DNA from: Rhodococcus triatomae BKS 15-14
GTDB lineage: Bacteria; Actinomycetota; Actinomycetes; Mycobacteriales; Mycobacteriaceae
Direction: 5' to 3'
Assembly: GCA_000341795.1 (NCBI GenBank)
Contig: AODO01000018.1
Span: 124,001 to 188,000, forward strand
DNA length: 64,000 bases
Position 1 is the first letter of the stretch. Every line of letters begins with the position of its first letter. Below are positions 46,680 through 55,426 of the stretch, piece after piece. The notes beneath the pieces were generated by a model, which saw only the letters and a list, made by a program, of their open reading frames with translations, was not told where the DNA came from and searched no databases. Position numbers and translations under genes: made by a program.

Positions 46680-47330
46680 ATGGCGGCGTCGGAAGCAGTA
46701 CGCGTCTACGGCGGTGTCTCGCCCGCGGATCGGCGTGCCGACCGGCGTGCGCGGCTCACGGCCGCCGTCGTCGACATCGTCGGCGAACAGGGCTGGTCGG
46801 CGGCGACGGTGCGGCACGTCGCGTCCACCGCCGGGGTGGGCGCGAGGTTCTTCTACGAGAGCTTCACCGACATGACCGAGCTCGTGATCACCGCCTACGA
46901 CGAACTCGGCGCCGAACTGCTCGCCGACGCGGTCGAGGCGATCGCCCTGACCGCGACGACCGGCGTGCCCGACCTGGACCTGCACGCGAAGGCCAGGGCC
47001 GCAGTCGGTGCCATCGTCGGCGGCGTCGCGGAGAATCCACGACGAGCGCGATTCCTACTCACGGACGCGCCGGTCCTCGCGGAGCGCAAGAGGGCGGTGC
47101 TGCAGCTGGTGGCGCAGGAACTCACCCACCAGAGCGGCGAGGCGGGCGCCGCACTCGACCTGCGACAGGCGCAGCTGTGCGCGACGGTCGTCATGGCCGG
47201 TGCCGTGGAACTGGTCCGCGGCTGGGTCGAGGGCACCCTCGACGTGGGGCCCGACGAGCTGACCGAGATAGTCGCGAGCACGCTGTCCACGCTCACGGCG
47301 ACCATGCCGGGCATCGTCCGGCGAGAGTGA
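46680..47330 (+). CDS. TetR-family transcriptional regulator
   Basis: The product is 216 aa from ATG 46680. The N-terminal helix-turn-helix is RRARLTAAVVDIVGEQGWSAATVRHVASTAGVGARFFYESFTDMTEL. The C-terminal ligand domain is all helical (ARAAVGAIVGGVAENPRRARFLLTDAPVLAERKRAVLQLVAQEL). There is no ribosome-binding site, but TGTCAGACT ends 7 nt before the ATG and could be an extended -10 of a leaderless mRNA. It is divergent from the MpaB-type gene, and the intergenic palindrome ATTCCGGAAT (46629-46638) may be its operator. fadD36 follows at once. Confidence 0.9.
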   Translation: MAASEAVRVYGGVSPADRRADRRARLTAAVVDIVGEQGWSAATVRHVASTAGVGARFFYESFTDMTELVITAYDELGAELLADAVEAIALTATTGVPDLDLHAKARAAVGAIVGGVAENPRRARFLLTDAPVLAERKRAVLQLVAQELTHQSGEAGAALDLRQAQLCATVVMAGAVELVRGWVEGTLDVGPDELTEIVASTLSTLTATMPGIVRRE

Positions 47331-47350
47331 CGTGTGAGACGCTGGCACGC

Positions 47351-48775
47351 GTGCTGCTGAGCTCCCTGAACCCCCTCGCCGTCGCCCGGGGCGACGATCT
47401 CCCCGACGCCGTCCGCATCGACGGGCACTCCCTCTCGCGCAGTGACATCGTCGGCGGTGCGGGCGCGTTGGCCCGCCGGGTCGCGGGTGCCCGGTGCGTC
47501 GCAGTGCTTGCCGAACCCACGGCCGCCACCGTCATCGCGATCGTCGGTTGCCTCTTCGCCGGGGTCACCGTCGTGCCGGTGCCGCCGGACTCGGGGCCGG
47601 CGGAGCTGGACCACATCCTGTCCGACTCCGGGGCGCAGGCATGGCTTGGGAAGGCGCCGGAGGGCGCGGCCCTGTCGCCGGGTTCCCGAGCAGCGTCACT
47701 TCCCGTCGTTCCGGTGCGGGTGAACGCCCGTGACTGGCACGGGCATCCCGAGCCACACCCCTCGTCGACGGCGTTCATCCTGTACACCTCCGGCACGACC
47801 GGCGCACCGAAGGGCGTGCTGCTGTCGCGGCGTGCGATCGCCGCCGGACTGGATGCGCTCGCGCAGGCGTGGGAGTGGACGTCGAAGGACACTCTGGTCC
47901 ACGGACTTCCGCTGTTCCACGTGCACGGGCTGATCCTGGGGCTCCTGGGCCCGCTGCGCGTCGGTAGCCGGCTCGTGCACACCGGCAAGCCGACACCGGC
48001 CGCCTATGCGGAGGCCGGCGGGACCCTGTACTTCGGCGTGCCGACGGTGTGGTCGCGCGTCGTGGACGACGAGCAGTCGGCGAAGGCGCTGTCCGGTGCT
48101 CGTCTGCTGGTGTCCGGCAGTGCGCCGCTGCCGGTCCCGGTGTTCGAGAAGCTCGCCGCGTTGACCGGTCTCACTCCCGTCGAGCGGTACGGGATGAGCG
48201 AGACGATGATCACCCTCAGCACCCGCGCCGACGGTGAGCGCCGGCCGGGATGGGTTGGCCTGCCGGTCGCTGGTGTGGAGACCAGGCTGGTCGCCGAGGA
48301 CGGAGCCGTGGTCCCGCACGACGGCGAATCGATCGGCGGGCTCCAGGTTCGCGGCCCGATGCTGTTCGACGGCTACCTGAACCGACCCGACGCCACCGCC
48401 GAATCATGGACGGAGGACGGCTGGTTCGTCACCGGAGACGTCGCCGCCATCGACGAGGACGGGTTCCACCGGATCGTCGGCCGCGCCTCCACGGACCTCA
48501 TCAAGTCCGGCGGCTACCGCATCGGCGCGGGCGAGGTGGAAACCAGTCTGCTCGGCCACCCCGGCGTCAAGGAGGTCGCCGTCGTCGGACTGCCGGACGA
48601 CGACCTCGGGCAGCGGATCGTTGCGTTCGTGGTCGGCGATGACGCCGACCCCGACGAACTGATCGCGCACGTTGCGTCGGAACTGTCCGTGCACAAACGG
48701 CCGCGGGAGGTGCGGCTCGTGGAGTCGTTGCCCCGCAACGCGATGGGGAAGGTGCAGAAGAAGCTGCTCGGGTAG
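47351..48775 (+). CDS. fadD36: Acyl-CoA synthetase FadD36
   Basis: The product is 474 aa from GTG 47351; a GTG at 47327 overlapping the tetR stop is an alternative. The AMP-forming ligase motifs are complete: FILYTSGTTGAPKGVLLSRRA (A3), VERYGMSETM (A5), GWFVTGDVAAIDEDGFHRIVGRASTDLIKSGGYRIGAGEVE (A7-A8) and the catalytic Lys in LPRNAMGKVQKKLLG. The short N-terminus (LLSSLNP) and position after the proline genes agree with fadD36 (Rv1193). The closest characterised relatives are MatB-type malonyl-CoA synthetases, so a short dicarboxylic acid is a possible substrate. Confidence 0.92.
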   Translation: MLLSSLNPLAVARGDDLPDAVRIDGHSLSRSDIVGGAGALARRVAGARCVAVLAEPTAATVIAIVGCLFAGVTVVPVPPDSGPAELDHILSDSGAQAWLGKAPEGAALSPGSRAASLPVVPVRVNARDWHGHPEPHPSSTAFILYTSGTTGAPKGVLLSRRAIAAGLDALAQAWEWTSKDTLVHGLPLFHVHGLILGLLGPLRVGSRLVHTGKPTPAAYAEAGGTLYFGVPTVWSRVVDDEQSAKALSGARLLVSGSAPLPVPVFEKLAALTGLTPVERYGMSETMITLSTRADGERRPGWVGLPVAGVETRLVAEDGAVVPHDGESIGGLQVRGPMLFDGYLNRPDATAESWTEDGWFVTGDVAAIDEDGFHRIVGRASTDLIKSGGYRIGAGEVETSLLGHPGVKEVAVVGLPDDDLGQRIVAFVVGDDADPDELIAHVASELSVHKRPREVRLVESLPRNAMGKVQKKLLG

Positions 48776-48957
48776 CGCCCGGCGGGTGGTGCGCACCTCG
48801 CAACGTCAGGCCGGCCGGGCACGTCTCGTGCCACGGTGCCTGTGGCGTCTGCCCTGACAGGACGGTCAGGTCTCGATCGGCCCCGAATCGGGTACAGACC
48901 TCGAGATGGAGGGCCACGCCAGGGGACGGCGCGGCCCGGCGAGGAGGAACACCCGAC

Positions 48958-49164
48958 ATGGCCACTGCCTATCCCCAGCTTCAGGTCCGCTCGCGGACAG
49001 CCGCCCCGCGTGTGTCGCGGCAGCGGTTCGCGGCCACCCTCGCGGCGGCCGCCGCCGTACCCGTCTCGCTCCTCGTGATCGCGACGGTCGGCTCGGTGCC
49101 GCTGGCCGTGTTGCTGGCCGTCGGAACCGCGGGGTGCATCGTGCTCGCCGACCTGATGATCTGA
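48958..49164 (+). CDS. 68-aa two-helix membrane protein
   Basis: ATG 48958 is preceded by GGCGAGGAGGAA. After a basic N-terminus (VRSRTAAPRVSRQRFAA), two hydrophobic segments follow (LAAAAAVPVSLLVIATVG and LAVLLAVGTAGCIVLADLM). It is probably a small inner-membrane protein. No function can be assigned. Confidence 0.7.
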   Translation: MATAYPQLQVRSRTAAPRVSRQRFAATLAAAAAVPVSLLVIATVGSVPLAVLLAVGTAGCIVLADLMI

Positions 49165-49328
49165 CGCATTCGGGGGAGTTCGCGGTCTCCGCGATGCCTG
49201 CCCTCGCGTCGAAGGTGGTGTCTTTTCCCCACCCTCGGGTGGCTGTCGGCACCGCGGCCGCGGGCGGACGCTGGTCTGGAACAGGACCACCCGACGGGGT
49301 GGCCGCCGGACTGGAAGGACACCCCACC

Positions 49329-50093
49329 ATGACACACATCCTCGATCCCGCCGTTCCCGCCGAACAGCAGCACTCCCCGCCCACCGGAACGGTCCGCCAC
49401 CACTGGGCGTTCACCCGTATCGGGCTGTACCTGCTCCTGGCGTCGTTGCCGTTGCTGGCGATCTCGGCGCAGGTGTTCGGGGTGGTCTCGATGAACGCGA
49501 CGGGTGCACTCGTGATCATCCCGCTCGCCGCGATCCTCGCCGTGCTCTGCGTCTTCGCGCCGCACCCCGTCGACCGGATCGTCGGCCACGGCCTCTTCTG
49601 GGGCATGTTCGCGTGCCTGGTGTACGACGTGTTCCGACTCGACACGGTGTATCTGCTCGGACTGTGGGGCGACTTCATCCCTCGGATGGGCACGTGGGTG
49701 CACGCGGGAAGCGACGCCCGCACCGGCGCGATCGTCGGCTACCTGTGGCGGTACCTCGGCGACGGCGGCGGGATCGGGATCGCGTTCTTCCTCCTCGCCC
49801 TCGCCTTCGGCGTCCAGCACTGGTCGCGTCGCGCCGTTCTGGGTGCGTTCGTCGCGTTCGCGGTGGCACCGGTGTGGGCCGGGTTGATCGCCACGGTCGC
49901 GCTGTCACCGGACGGGCAGGAGAAGATGTTCCCCCTGACCCCCACCACGATCACGCTGTCGCTGATCGGGCACCTGATCTTCGGGCTCGTCCTCGGTCTC
50001 GGGTTCCTGCGGGCCCGCGCTCGCCTCGCCCGGCACTGGCCGTGGCAGCCGCTGTTGCGTGCCCGCCCGGCCGCGCCCGCCGAGCACCCCTGA
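49329..50093 (+). CDS. Polytopic membrane protein of unknown function
   Basis: The product is 254 aa from ATG 49329 (GGAAGGA site). About seven hydrophobic helices are visible, beginning IGLYLLLASLPLLAISAQVFG. Conserved-looking polar patches are DVFRLDTVYLLGLWGDFIPRMGTWVHAG and YLWRYLGDGGGIGIAFF, the kind of motif that lines a membrane cavity. The N-terminal 25 residues are cytosolic and include His-His. It lies upstream of the convergent universal stress and copper-ATPase genes, but a link to copper is not shown. Confidence 0.75.
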   Translation: MTHILDPAVPAEQQHSPPTGTVRHHWAFTRIGLYLLLASLPLLAISAQVFGVVSMNATGALVIIPLAAILAVLCVFAPHPVDRIVGHGLFWGMFACLVYDVFRLDTVYLLGLWGDFIPRMGTWVHAGSDARTGAIVGYLWRYLGDGGGIGIAFFLLALAFGVQHWSRRAVLGAFVAFAVAPVWAGLIATVALSPDGQEKMFPLTPTTITLSLIGHLIFGLVLGLGFLRARARLARHWPWQPLLRARPAAPAEHP

Positions 50094-50168
50094 GCGATGC
50101 ACGGGCAGGCAGCGCAGAAGCACGGTCCGACGATCGTCCCGTCGGCCGTCGACATGGCGGCGCTCGGC

Positions 50169-51098
50169 CTACGACGCGTCCGGATCGCGGTGGACGATGA
50201 CCGTCTTGTCGGCGCGATGCAGCAGGTTCTGACTCGTCGAGCCGAGCAGGGCCGCCGCGACCCGGCCCAGGCCCCGGCTCCCCACCACGGCCAGCTGCCC
50301 GTCGTCGAGGGCGCGCAACAGTTCTCGGGGGGCCGACCCGCGGGACGAGACCGCGTTGACGGTCACCCCGGGAAAGCGGTCTCGGAACGGAGCGAGGACG
50401 TCCGCCAGTCGCTGCTCCTCGGCGCGAGCGACGGCCTCCCAGTCCACCAGCAGCGCCGTCGGTCCCGAGTGGCGCAGCATGTCCGGGGTGGCCGCACCGA
50501 TCGCGTAGTCCTCCGTCCAGGACCGCACCGCGGTGACGGGTGCGCCGAGCAGGTCCGCGAACGCGAACGCCAGTTCGGTTGCAGCGGCGGATGTGGTACT
50601 GCCGTCGATGCCGACGACGAGCGGGCGGGTGTCGGGCCCGGGATCGGCGGGGTCGCCTCGCCAGACGACGACAGGGCAGGGAGCCTCGTTGGCCACCCGC
50701 ACCGCGGTCGATCCGAGCAGCCACCGCTCGACGGTCCCTCGGCCCGTGGCGCCGAGCACGACCATGGTGGCGCCCTTCGCAGCAGTGAGCAGCGTGGCCG
50801 CGGCGGGCTCGTTGTCGAGTTCCGTCGTCAGGCGAACATCGGCGGAATGTTCACGGATGGCGTCGACCGCGGAGGAGAGGACCTCGACTCCCTCCGTGGC
50901 GAGACTGTCGATCAGCTGTTGCGAGAGCGATGGGTCGCCGTGGCCGAACGTACGAGGGGGCTTCGGTGCCGAGTGCACGACATGCAGTGGCTGCCCCAGT
51001 TCGCCTGCCACCACGGCGGCCCATTTCGCGGCTCCCAGTGAGGTGTCGGATCCGTCGACTCCGACCACGATGCGTGTTCCGGCGTTCACGAGCGGCAT
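50169..51098 (-). CDS. Tandem universal stress protein
   Basis: The product is 309 aa from ATG 51098 (GAGGAAG site). It has two UspA domains. The first begins TRIVVGVDGSDTSLGAAKWAA and closes with the ATP-binding VVLGATGRGTVERWLLGSTAVRVANEAPCPVVV. The second begins PLVVGIDGSTTSAAATELAFAFA and closes with LAVVGSRGLGRVAAALLGSTSQNLLHRADKTVIV. Both keep the G-x2-G-x9-G-(S/T) nucleotide loop. Tandem USPs of this type in mycobacteria bind ATP and respond to hypoxia or other stress. It lies downstream of the copper ATPase gene on the same strand, 105 bp apart. Confidence 0.93.
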   Translation of the reverse strand: MPLVNAGTRIVVGVDGSDTSLGAAKWAAVVAGELGQPLHVVHSAPKPPRTFGHGDPSLSQQLIDSLATEGVEVLSSAVDAIREHSADVRLTTELDNEPAAATLLTAAKGATMVVLGATGRGTVERWLLGSTAVRVANEAPCPVVVWRGDPADPGPDTRPLVVGIDGSTTSAAATELAFAFADLLGAPVTAVRSWTEDYAIGAATPDMLRHSGPTALLVDWEAVARAEEQRLADVLAPFRDRFPGVTVNAVSSRGSAPRELLRALDDGQLAVVGSRGLGRVAAALLGSTSQNLLHRADKTVIVHRDPDAS

Positions 51099-51202
51099 GT
51101 CTTCCTCGTTTCGGCAGAAGGTCACCTTTCGACGCTGCGCCGCGGCTCATCGCGTGAATCGCGACACGAGAACGACCCTACTGCCGTGGCGGCGGATCCG
51201 GG

Positions 51203-53437
51203 TCACACCGTGGCGCCATCGTCCTCACGTGCTCCGCTCCGCCCGAGGAACCGGCCCGTGCTGTGCTCCGGCGTCAGATCGAGGCGGCGGAGCAACTGCG
51301 CGTTGAGCGCGACGACCACCGTCGACGCAGACATCAGGATCGCGCCGACACTCATCGGCAGCACGAAACCGATCGGAGCGAGAACGCCGGCCGCCAGCGG
51401 CACGGCAACGAGGTTGTACCCCGCTGCCCACCACAGGTTCTGCTCCATCTTGCGGTAGCTCGCCCGGGACAGTTCGATCACGGACAACACCGACCGGGGG
51501 TCCGACGACGCCAGGATCACTCCGGCGGACCCGATCGCGACGTCGGTGCCCGCGCCGATCGCGATGCCGACGTCGGCCTGCGCGAGCGCCGGAGCGTCGT
51601 TGACGCCGTCTCCGACCATCGCGACCTTGTGGCCCTCCTGCTGGAGTTCGGCGACCTTGGCCGCCTTCTCCTCGGGGCGCACCCCGGCGTACACCCGGTC
51701 GATGCCGAGGTCCGCCGCCACGCTGTCGGCGACCGCCCGGGCGTCGCCGGTGATCATCACGACCTTCGCTCCGGCGGCGTGCAGGGCGTCGACCGTGTCG
51801 CGCGACTCGGGACGGATCTCGTCGGCGAGACGCAGTGCGCCGATCACGTCGTCGCCGGCGAGCACGTGCAGGATGATCGCCCCGGACCTGCGCCATTCGT
51901 CGGCCACCGGGAGTTCGGCGCGGTCGTGTTCGGTGAGCATGTGCGGGCCACCGACACGGATGCGTTCGCCGTCGACGGTCGCCGTCACGCCGACCGCGGG
52001 CGAGGAGGTGAAGTCCGACGACGGGGGGACGGTGAGGCCGCTCGACTCCGCCTTGCGGACGATCGCCTTCGCGAGCGGATGTTCGCTGTCGGACTCGGCG
52101 GCGGCCGCGAGGGCGAGCACCCGGTCCGGGGTGTACCCGGCGACCGGTTCGACGGTGATCACCGAGGGCTCGCCCCTGGTGAGGGTGCCGGTCTTGTCGA
52201 AGAGCACCGCGTCGACGGTGCGCATCGACTCGAGTGCGAGGCGGTCCTTGACGAGAACGCCTCCGCGGGCGGCACGTTCGGTCGCGATGGACACCACGAG
52301 CGGGATCGCGAGGCCGAGCGCGTGGGGGCAGGCGATGACGAGCACGGTGATCGCCCGCACGACCGCGGAGTCGGGCATCCCGATCGCGCTCCACACGATC
52401 GCGGTGATCGCCGCGGCGCCGATGGCGAACCAGAACAGCCACCCGGCCGCCGTGTCGGCGATGCGTTGTGCCCGCGAGGACGACGCCTGCGCGTCGGCGA
52501 CGAGTCGCTGGATGCCGGCGAGTGCCGTGTCGTCCCCGGTCGCCGTCACCCGAACGCGCAGACCGGAGTCGGTGGCGACGGTGCCCGCGACGACCGTGTC
52601 GCCGGTGTCCCGCCGGACCGGCTTCGACTCGCCGGTCACCATCGACTCGTCCATGCTCGCGGTGCCGTCGACGATGGTGCCGTCGGCGGGGACCGATGCG
52701 CCGGGGCGCACGATCACGACGTCACCGACCGTCAGCTCTGCCGGGGAGACGGTGACCACGTCCTCGCCGACGAGTTTCTCCGCCTCGTCGGGCAGCAGAG
52801 CCGCGAGCGAATCCAGTGCGGAGGTGGTCTGCGCGAGGGACCGCATCTCGATCCAGTGCCCGAGCAGCATGATCACGACGAGAAGCGCGAGCTCCCACCA
52901 GAAGTTCAGTTCGTGGTGGAGCAGTTCCAGCGTCGAACCCCACGAGGCGACGAAGGCGACGGTGATCGCGAGGGCGATCAGCAGCATCATCCCGGGTTTG
53001 CGCGAACGGATCTCGCTCGCCGCTCCGGTCAGGAAGGGGCGACCGCCCCAGAAGTAGATGACCGTGCCGAGAATCGGTGAGACCCACCGCACCCACTCGG
53101 CGTCCGGCAGTTGGTATCCGATGAGATCGGAGAACATGTCGTTGAACGCGACCGTCGGGATCGCGAGGACCAGGGTGATCCAGAACAGCCGGCGGAACTG
53201 GTCCACGTGACTGCCGTGGCCGGCGTGGCCACCATGCCCCTCGTGACCTTCGTGCCCGCTGTCACCCTGGTGGCCGGCGTGTCCCGCGGCGTGATCGTGT
53301 GGGGCGTCCGTCGTGACGTGGCCGGCGTGCCCCGAGTGGTCGTGGTCCGGGTGGGTGACGTGCTCGTGACGGTTCTCGGATGCGCCGTGGTGCGCGTGCG
53401 CCGCGGCCGAGACGGGCTGTTCGGGTCGCTTGCTCAT
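51203..53437 (-). CDS. copB: CopB-type copper-translocating P-type ATPase
   Basis: The product is 744 aa from ATG 53437; an ATG at 53449 lies inside the operator. The first ~77 residues are a His/Gly-rich metal-binding tail with about 25 His and no CxxC domain. The P1B ATPase core has TGES at 268-271, the CPH transport motif at 370-372 (VIACPHALGL), the phosphorylated D414 (DKTGTLTRG), and GDGVNDAPALAQADVGIAIG. CPH rather than CPC marks the CopB (P1B-3) subtype, which exports Cu2+ or Cu+. A perfect CsoR-like operator overlaps its promoter. No copper chaperone or csoR is adjacent. Confidence 0.93.
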   Translation of the reverse strand: MSKRPEQPVSAAAHAHHGASENRHEHVTHPDHDHSGHAGHVTTDAPHDHAAGHAGHQGDSGHEGHEGHGGHAGHGSHVDQFRRLFWITLVLAIPTVAFNDMFSDLIGYQLPDAEWVRWVSPILGTVIYFWGGRPFLTGAASEIRSRKPGMMLLIALAITVAFVASWGSTLELLHHELNFWWELALLVVIMLLGHWIEMRSLAQTTSALDSLAALLPDEAEKLVGEDVVTVSPAELTVGDVVIVRPGASVPADGTIVDGTASMDESMVTGESKPVRRDTGDTVVAGTVATDSGLRVRVTATGDDTALAGIQRLVADAQASSSRAQRIADTAAGWLFWFAIGAAAITAIVWSAIGMPDSAVVRAITVLVIACPHALGLAIPLVVSIATERAARGGVLVKDRLALESMRTVDAVLFDKTGTLTRGEPSVITVEPVAGYTPDRVLALAAAAESDSEHPLAKAIVRKAESSGLTVPPSSDFTSSPAVGVTATVDGERIRVGGPHMLTEHDRAELPVADEWRRSGAIILHVLAGDDVIGALRLADEIRPESRDTVDALHAAGAKVVMITGDARAVADSVAADLGIDRVYAGVRPEEKAAKVAELQQEGHKVAMVGDGVNDAPALAQADVGIAIGAGTDVAIGSAGVILASSDPRSVLSVIELSRASYRKMEQNLWWAAGYNLVAVPLAAGVLAPIGFVLPMSVGAILMSASTVVVALNAQLLRRLDLTPEHSTGRFLGRSGAREDDGATV

Positions 53438-53444
53438 GTTCTCG

Positions 53445-53464
53445 ACCATACCCCCTGGGGGTAT
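53445..53464 (-). promoter_or_regulatory. CsoR-like operator overlapping a leaderless copB promoter
   Basis: ATACCCCCTGGGGGTAT (53448-53464) is a perfect palindrome of the CsoR/RicR type. On the minus strand it runs into TATGGT (53450-53445), a -10 box ending 7 nt before ATG 53437. The mRNA would begin on the ATG, and a bound repressor would cover the -10 box until copper releases it. Confidence 0.82.
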
Positions 53465-53477
53465 CGAGTGTCAGGGG

Positions 53478-53915
53478 TCAGGGCGCAACCGGATAGTGGC
53501 TCGTGATCGCGACGCGATTCCAGGCGTTCATCGCGACGGCCAGCCAGCTGATCGCCGACACCTGCGCATCGGTCAGCGATCCGTCGTCCCAGTCCCGGCC
53601 CGCCGGGACCGGGAGGTCGGTGACCTCCTCCGCCAGTGCGAGTGCCGCCCGCTCCTGCGGACTGAAGTACTGGGACTCCCACCAGGCGGCGACCACCGCC
53701 AGCCGGTCCGTCGTCTCACCCTTCTTCACGGCGTCGCGGGTGTGCATGCGCAGGCAGAACGCGCATCCGTTGATCTGGGACACGCGGATCTTGACGAGTT
53801 CGGCGAGCAGCGGGTCCAGCCCCGCGTCCGCGACGGCGGCGTCCGCCTGGGTGCTCAGTGTCAGCATCGCCTGGTAGACGGCCGGGTGCTGCTTGCTCAG
53901 ATTGACGGCGTTCAT
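53478..53915 (-). CDS. AhpD-like/carboxymuconolactone decarboxylase family protein
   Basis: The product is 145 aa. The core LAELVKIRVSQINGCAFCLRMHTRDAVKKGE has the C-x-x-C-x3-H redox site of AhpD-type peroxidases. DRLAVVAAWWESQYFSPQERAALALAEEVTDL and the C-terminal ISWLAVAMNAWNRVAI are standard. It is a second copy of the family in this window, but no TGTCACA-N16-CGTC promoter precedes it, so ECF41 control is not indicated. It is divergent from the oxidoreductase gene at 53985. Confidence 0.9.
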   Translation of the reverse strand: MNAVNLSKQHPAVYQAMLTLSTQADAAVADAGLDPLLAELVKIRVSQINGCAFCLRMHTRDAVKKGETTDRLAVVAAWWESQYFSPQERAALALAEEVTDLPVPAGRDWDDGSLTDAQVSAISWLAVAMNAWNRVAITSHYPVAP

Positions 53916-53970
53916 CGTTGGTCCTTCCCGTGCGCTCAGCGCGTCGAATGCGACCTACGTCACAGAAGAC

Positions 53971-53976
53971 TAGCCT
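53971..53976 (+). promoter_or_regulatory. -10 element for a leaderless oxidoreductase transcript
   Basis: TAGCCT lies 8 nt before ATG 53985 and no ribosome-binding site is present. Confidence 0.5.
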
Positions 53977-53984
53977 CGACAGAC

Positions 53985-55010
53985 ATGAGCCTGCCTGCCG
54001 AGAACACCCGCATCGTGCTCGCAGCCCGCCCGGTTGGAGAGCCGACGCCGTCCGACTTCCGGGTCGAGTCGGTGCCGATCCCGGTCCCCGCCGAGGGCGA
54101 GCTGCTCCTGGAGATCCTCTACCTGTCGCTGGACCCGTACATGCGCGGTCGGATGAGCGAGGCCGAGTCGTACGCCGACCCCATCGCAGTGGGAGACGTG
54201 ATGGTCGGTGGCACCGTCGGCCGGGTGATCGAGTCCAAGGACCCGGGCTTCGTGAACGGCGATGTGGTGCTGTCCTTCTCGGGATGGCAGACCCATGCGG
54301 TCGCGGACGCCGGACACGTGCGGAAGCTCGACCCGCACGCGGCGCCGGTGCAGACGTCACTCGGTGTGCTCGGCATGCCCGGCTTCACCGCCTATGCGGG
54401 ACTGCTGGAGATCGGCAGACCGGAGAAGGGGGAGACGGTGGTCGTCGCGGCGGCGACGGGTCCCGTCGGTTCCGCGGTCGGACAGATCGCCAAGATCAGG
54501 GGCGCCCGGGCCGTCGGCATCGCGGGCGGCCCGGACAAGGTCGCACACCTGCGTGAGCTGGGATTCGATGCGGCGGTCGACCATCGCGACCCGGACTTCG
54601 CGGCCCAGCTGGCCGCGGCGTGCCCGAACGGCGTCGACGTGTACTTCGAGAACGTCGGCGGCAAGGTGTGGGACACGGTGCTGCCGCTGCTCAACACCTA
54701 CGCCCGGGTACCGGTCTGCGGCCTGATCGCCAACTACAACCTGACCTCGGCACCCGAAGGCCCGGACCGGGCGCCCGCACTGATGAGCCGAATACTGACG
54801 AAGAGCCTCACCGTGCGAGGTTTCATCCAGTCCGAGTTCGTGAAGGACCAGTTCGTGCACTTCCTCGCCGACATGTCGGGCTGGATCACGGACGGCCGGG
54901 TGCGGTACCGGGAGGACGTCGTCGACGGCCTCACGAACGCACCCGATGCGTTCATCGGATTGTTGAAGGGCCAGAACTTCGGCAAGTTGCTGATCAAGGT
55001 CGCGCAGTGA
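53985..55010 (+). CDS. NADP-dependent medium-chain oxidoreductase (CurA/LTB4DH-like)
   Basis: The product is 341 aa. It is a zinc-free MDR protein: SLDPYMRGRMSEAESYADPIAVGDVMVGGTVGRV, GMPGFTAYAGLLEIGRPEKGETVVVAAATGPVGSAVGQIAKIRGARAVGIAGG (Rossmann fold), YFENVGGKVWDTVLPLLNTYARVPVCGLIANYN and LTVRGFIQSEF. These are the hallmarks of the leukotriene-B4 12-hydroxydehydrogenase/CurA group that reduces the alpha,beta double bond of enones with NADPH. It may detoxify reactive carbonyls. Its GTGA overlap couples it to the next small membrane gene. Confidence 0.93.
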   Translation: MSLPAENTRIVLAARPVGEPTPSDFRVESVPIPVPAEGELLLEILYLSLDPYMRGRMSEAESYADPIAVGDVMVGGTVGRVIESKDPGFVNGDVVLSFSGWQTHAVADAGHVRKLDPHAAPVQTSLGVLGMPGFTAYAGLLEIGRPEKGETVVVAAATGPVGSAVGQIAKIRGARAVGIAGGPDKVAHLRELGFDAAVDHRDPDFAAQLAAACPNGVDVYFENVGGKVWDTVLPLLNTYARVPVCGLIANYNLTSAPEGPDRAPALMSRILTKSLTVRGFIQSEFVKDQFVHFLADMSGWITDGRVRYREDVVDGLTNAPDAFIGLLKGQNFGKLLIKVAQ

Positions 55011-55426
55011 CCAGCGCGGCCCCGCGGGGCGTGCCACCGGCGCCGGGCAGGCGCTCGCACGACGGGACGAGCGACGCGACGGGGAATGTCGCCGTGACCG
55101 GACTGCTGTACGCGGCGGCGTTCCTGCTCGAACTGACGATGCTCACAGTCCTCGCCCTGTCCGGTGCCGCGGTCGGCGACGGCCTCGTCGTCCGCGCCGC
55201 GGTGGGAATCGCGCTTCCCGTTGCCGCGGCGGCCGTCTGGGCGGTGTGGATGGCGCCCACGTCCACGCACCGGCTCGCCAATCCGGGTCGGCTGGTGGCG
55301 CAGGTCGGGCTGTTCGCCGTCACCGGGCTGCTCGCGTCCGCAGTGCTCGCGCCGTGGGTCGGGGTGGCCTTCTTCGTGCCGGCGACACTGGTGTTCGGGG
55401 AACTCGCCCGCCGCGAGAAGCGTTAA
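55007..55426 (+). CDS. YrdB family (DUF2568) membrane protein
   Basis: The product is 139 aa from GTG 55007, which overlaps the preceding TGA. After a polar N-terminus come four helices (TGLLYAAAFLLELTMLTVLAL, VVRAAVGIALPVAAAAVWAVWMAP, LVAQVGLFAVTGLLASAVLAP and VGVAFFVPATLVFG). The W-A-V-W-M-A-P-T-S and R-L-A-N-P-x-R-L segments are DUF2568 marks. The function is unknown. Its end overlaps kynU by 4 bp. Confidence 0.82.
   Translation: MTSAAPRGVPPAPGRRSHDGTSDATGNVAVTGLLYAAAFLLELTMLTVLALSGAAVGDGLVVRAAVGIALPVAAAAVWAVWMAPTSTHRLANPGRLVAQVGLFAVTGLLASAVLAPWVGVAFFVPATLVFGELARREKR

Noticed and set aside
53916-53984. Possible ECF41 promoter upstream of the second AhpD-like gene
   Set aside because: The region has CGTCACA-like sequence but not TGTCACA with CGTC at 16 nt in the right orientation.
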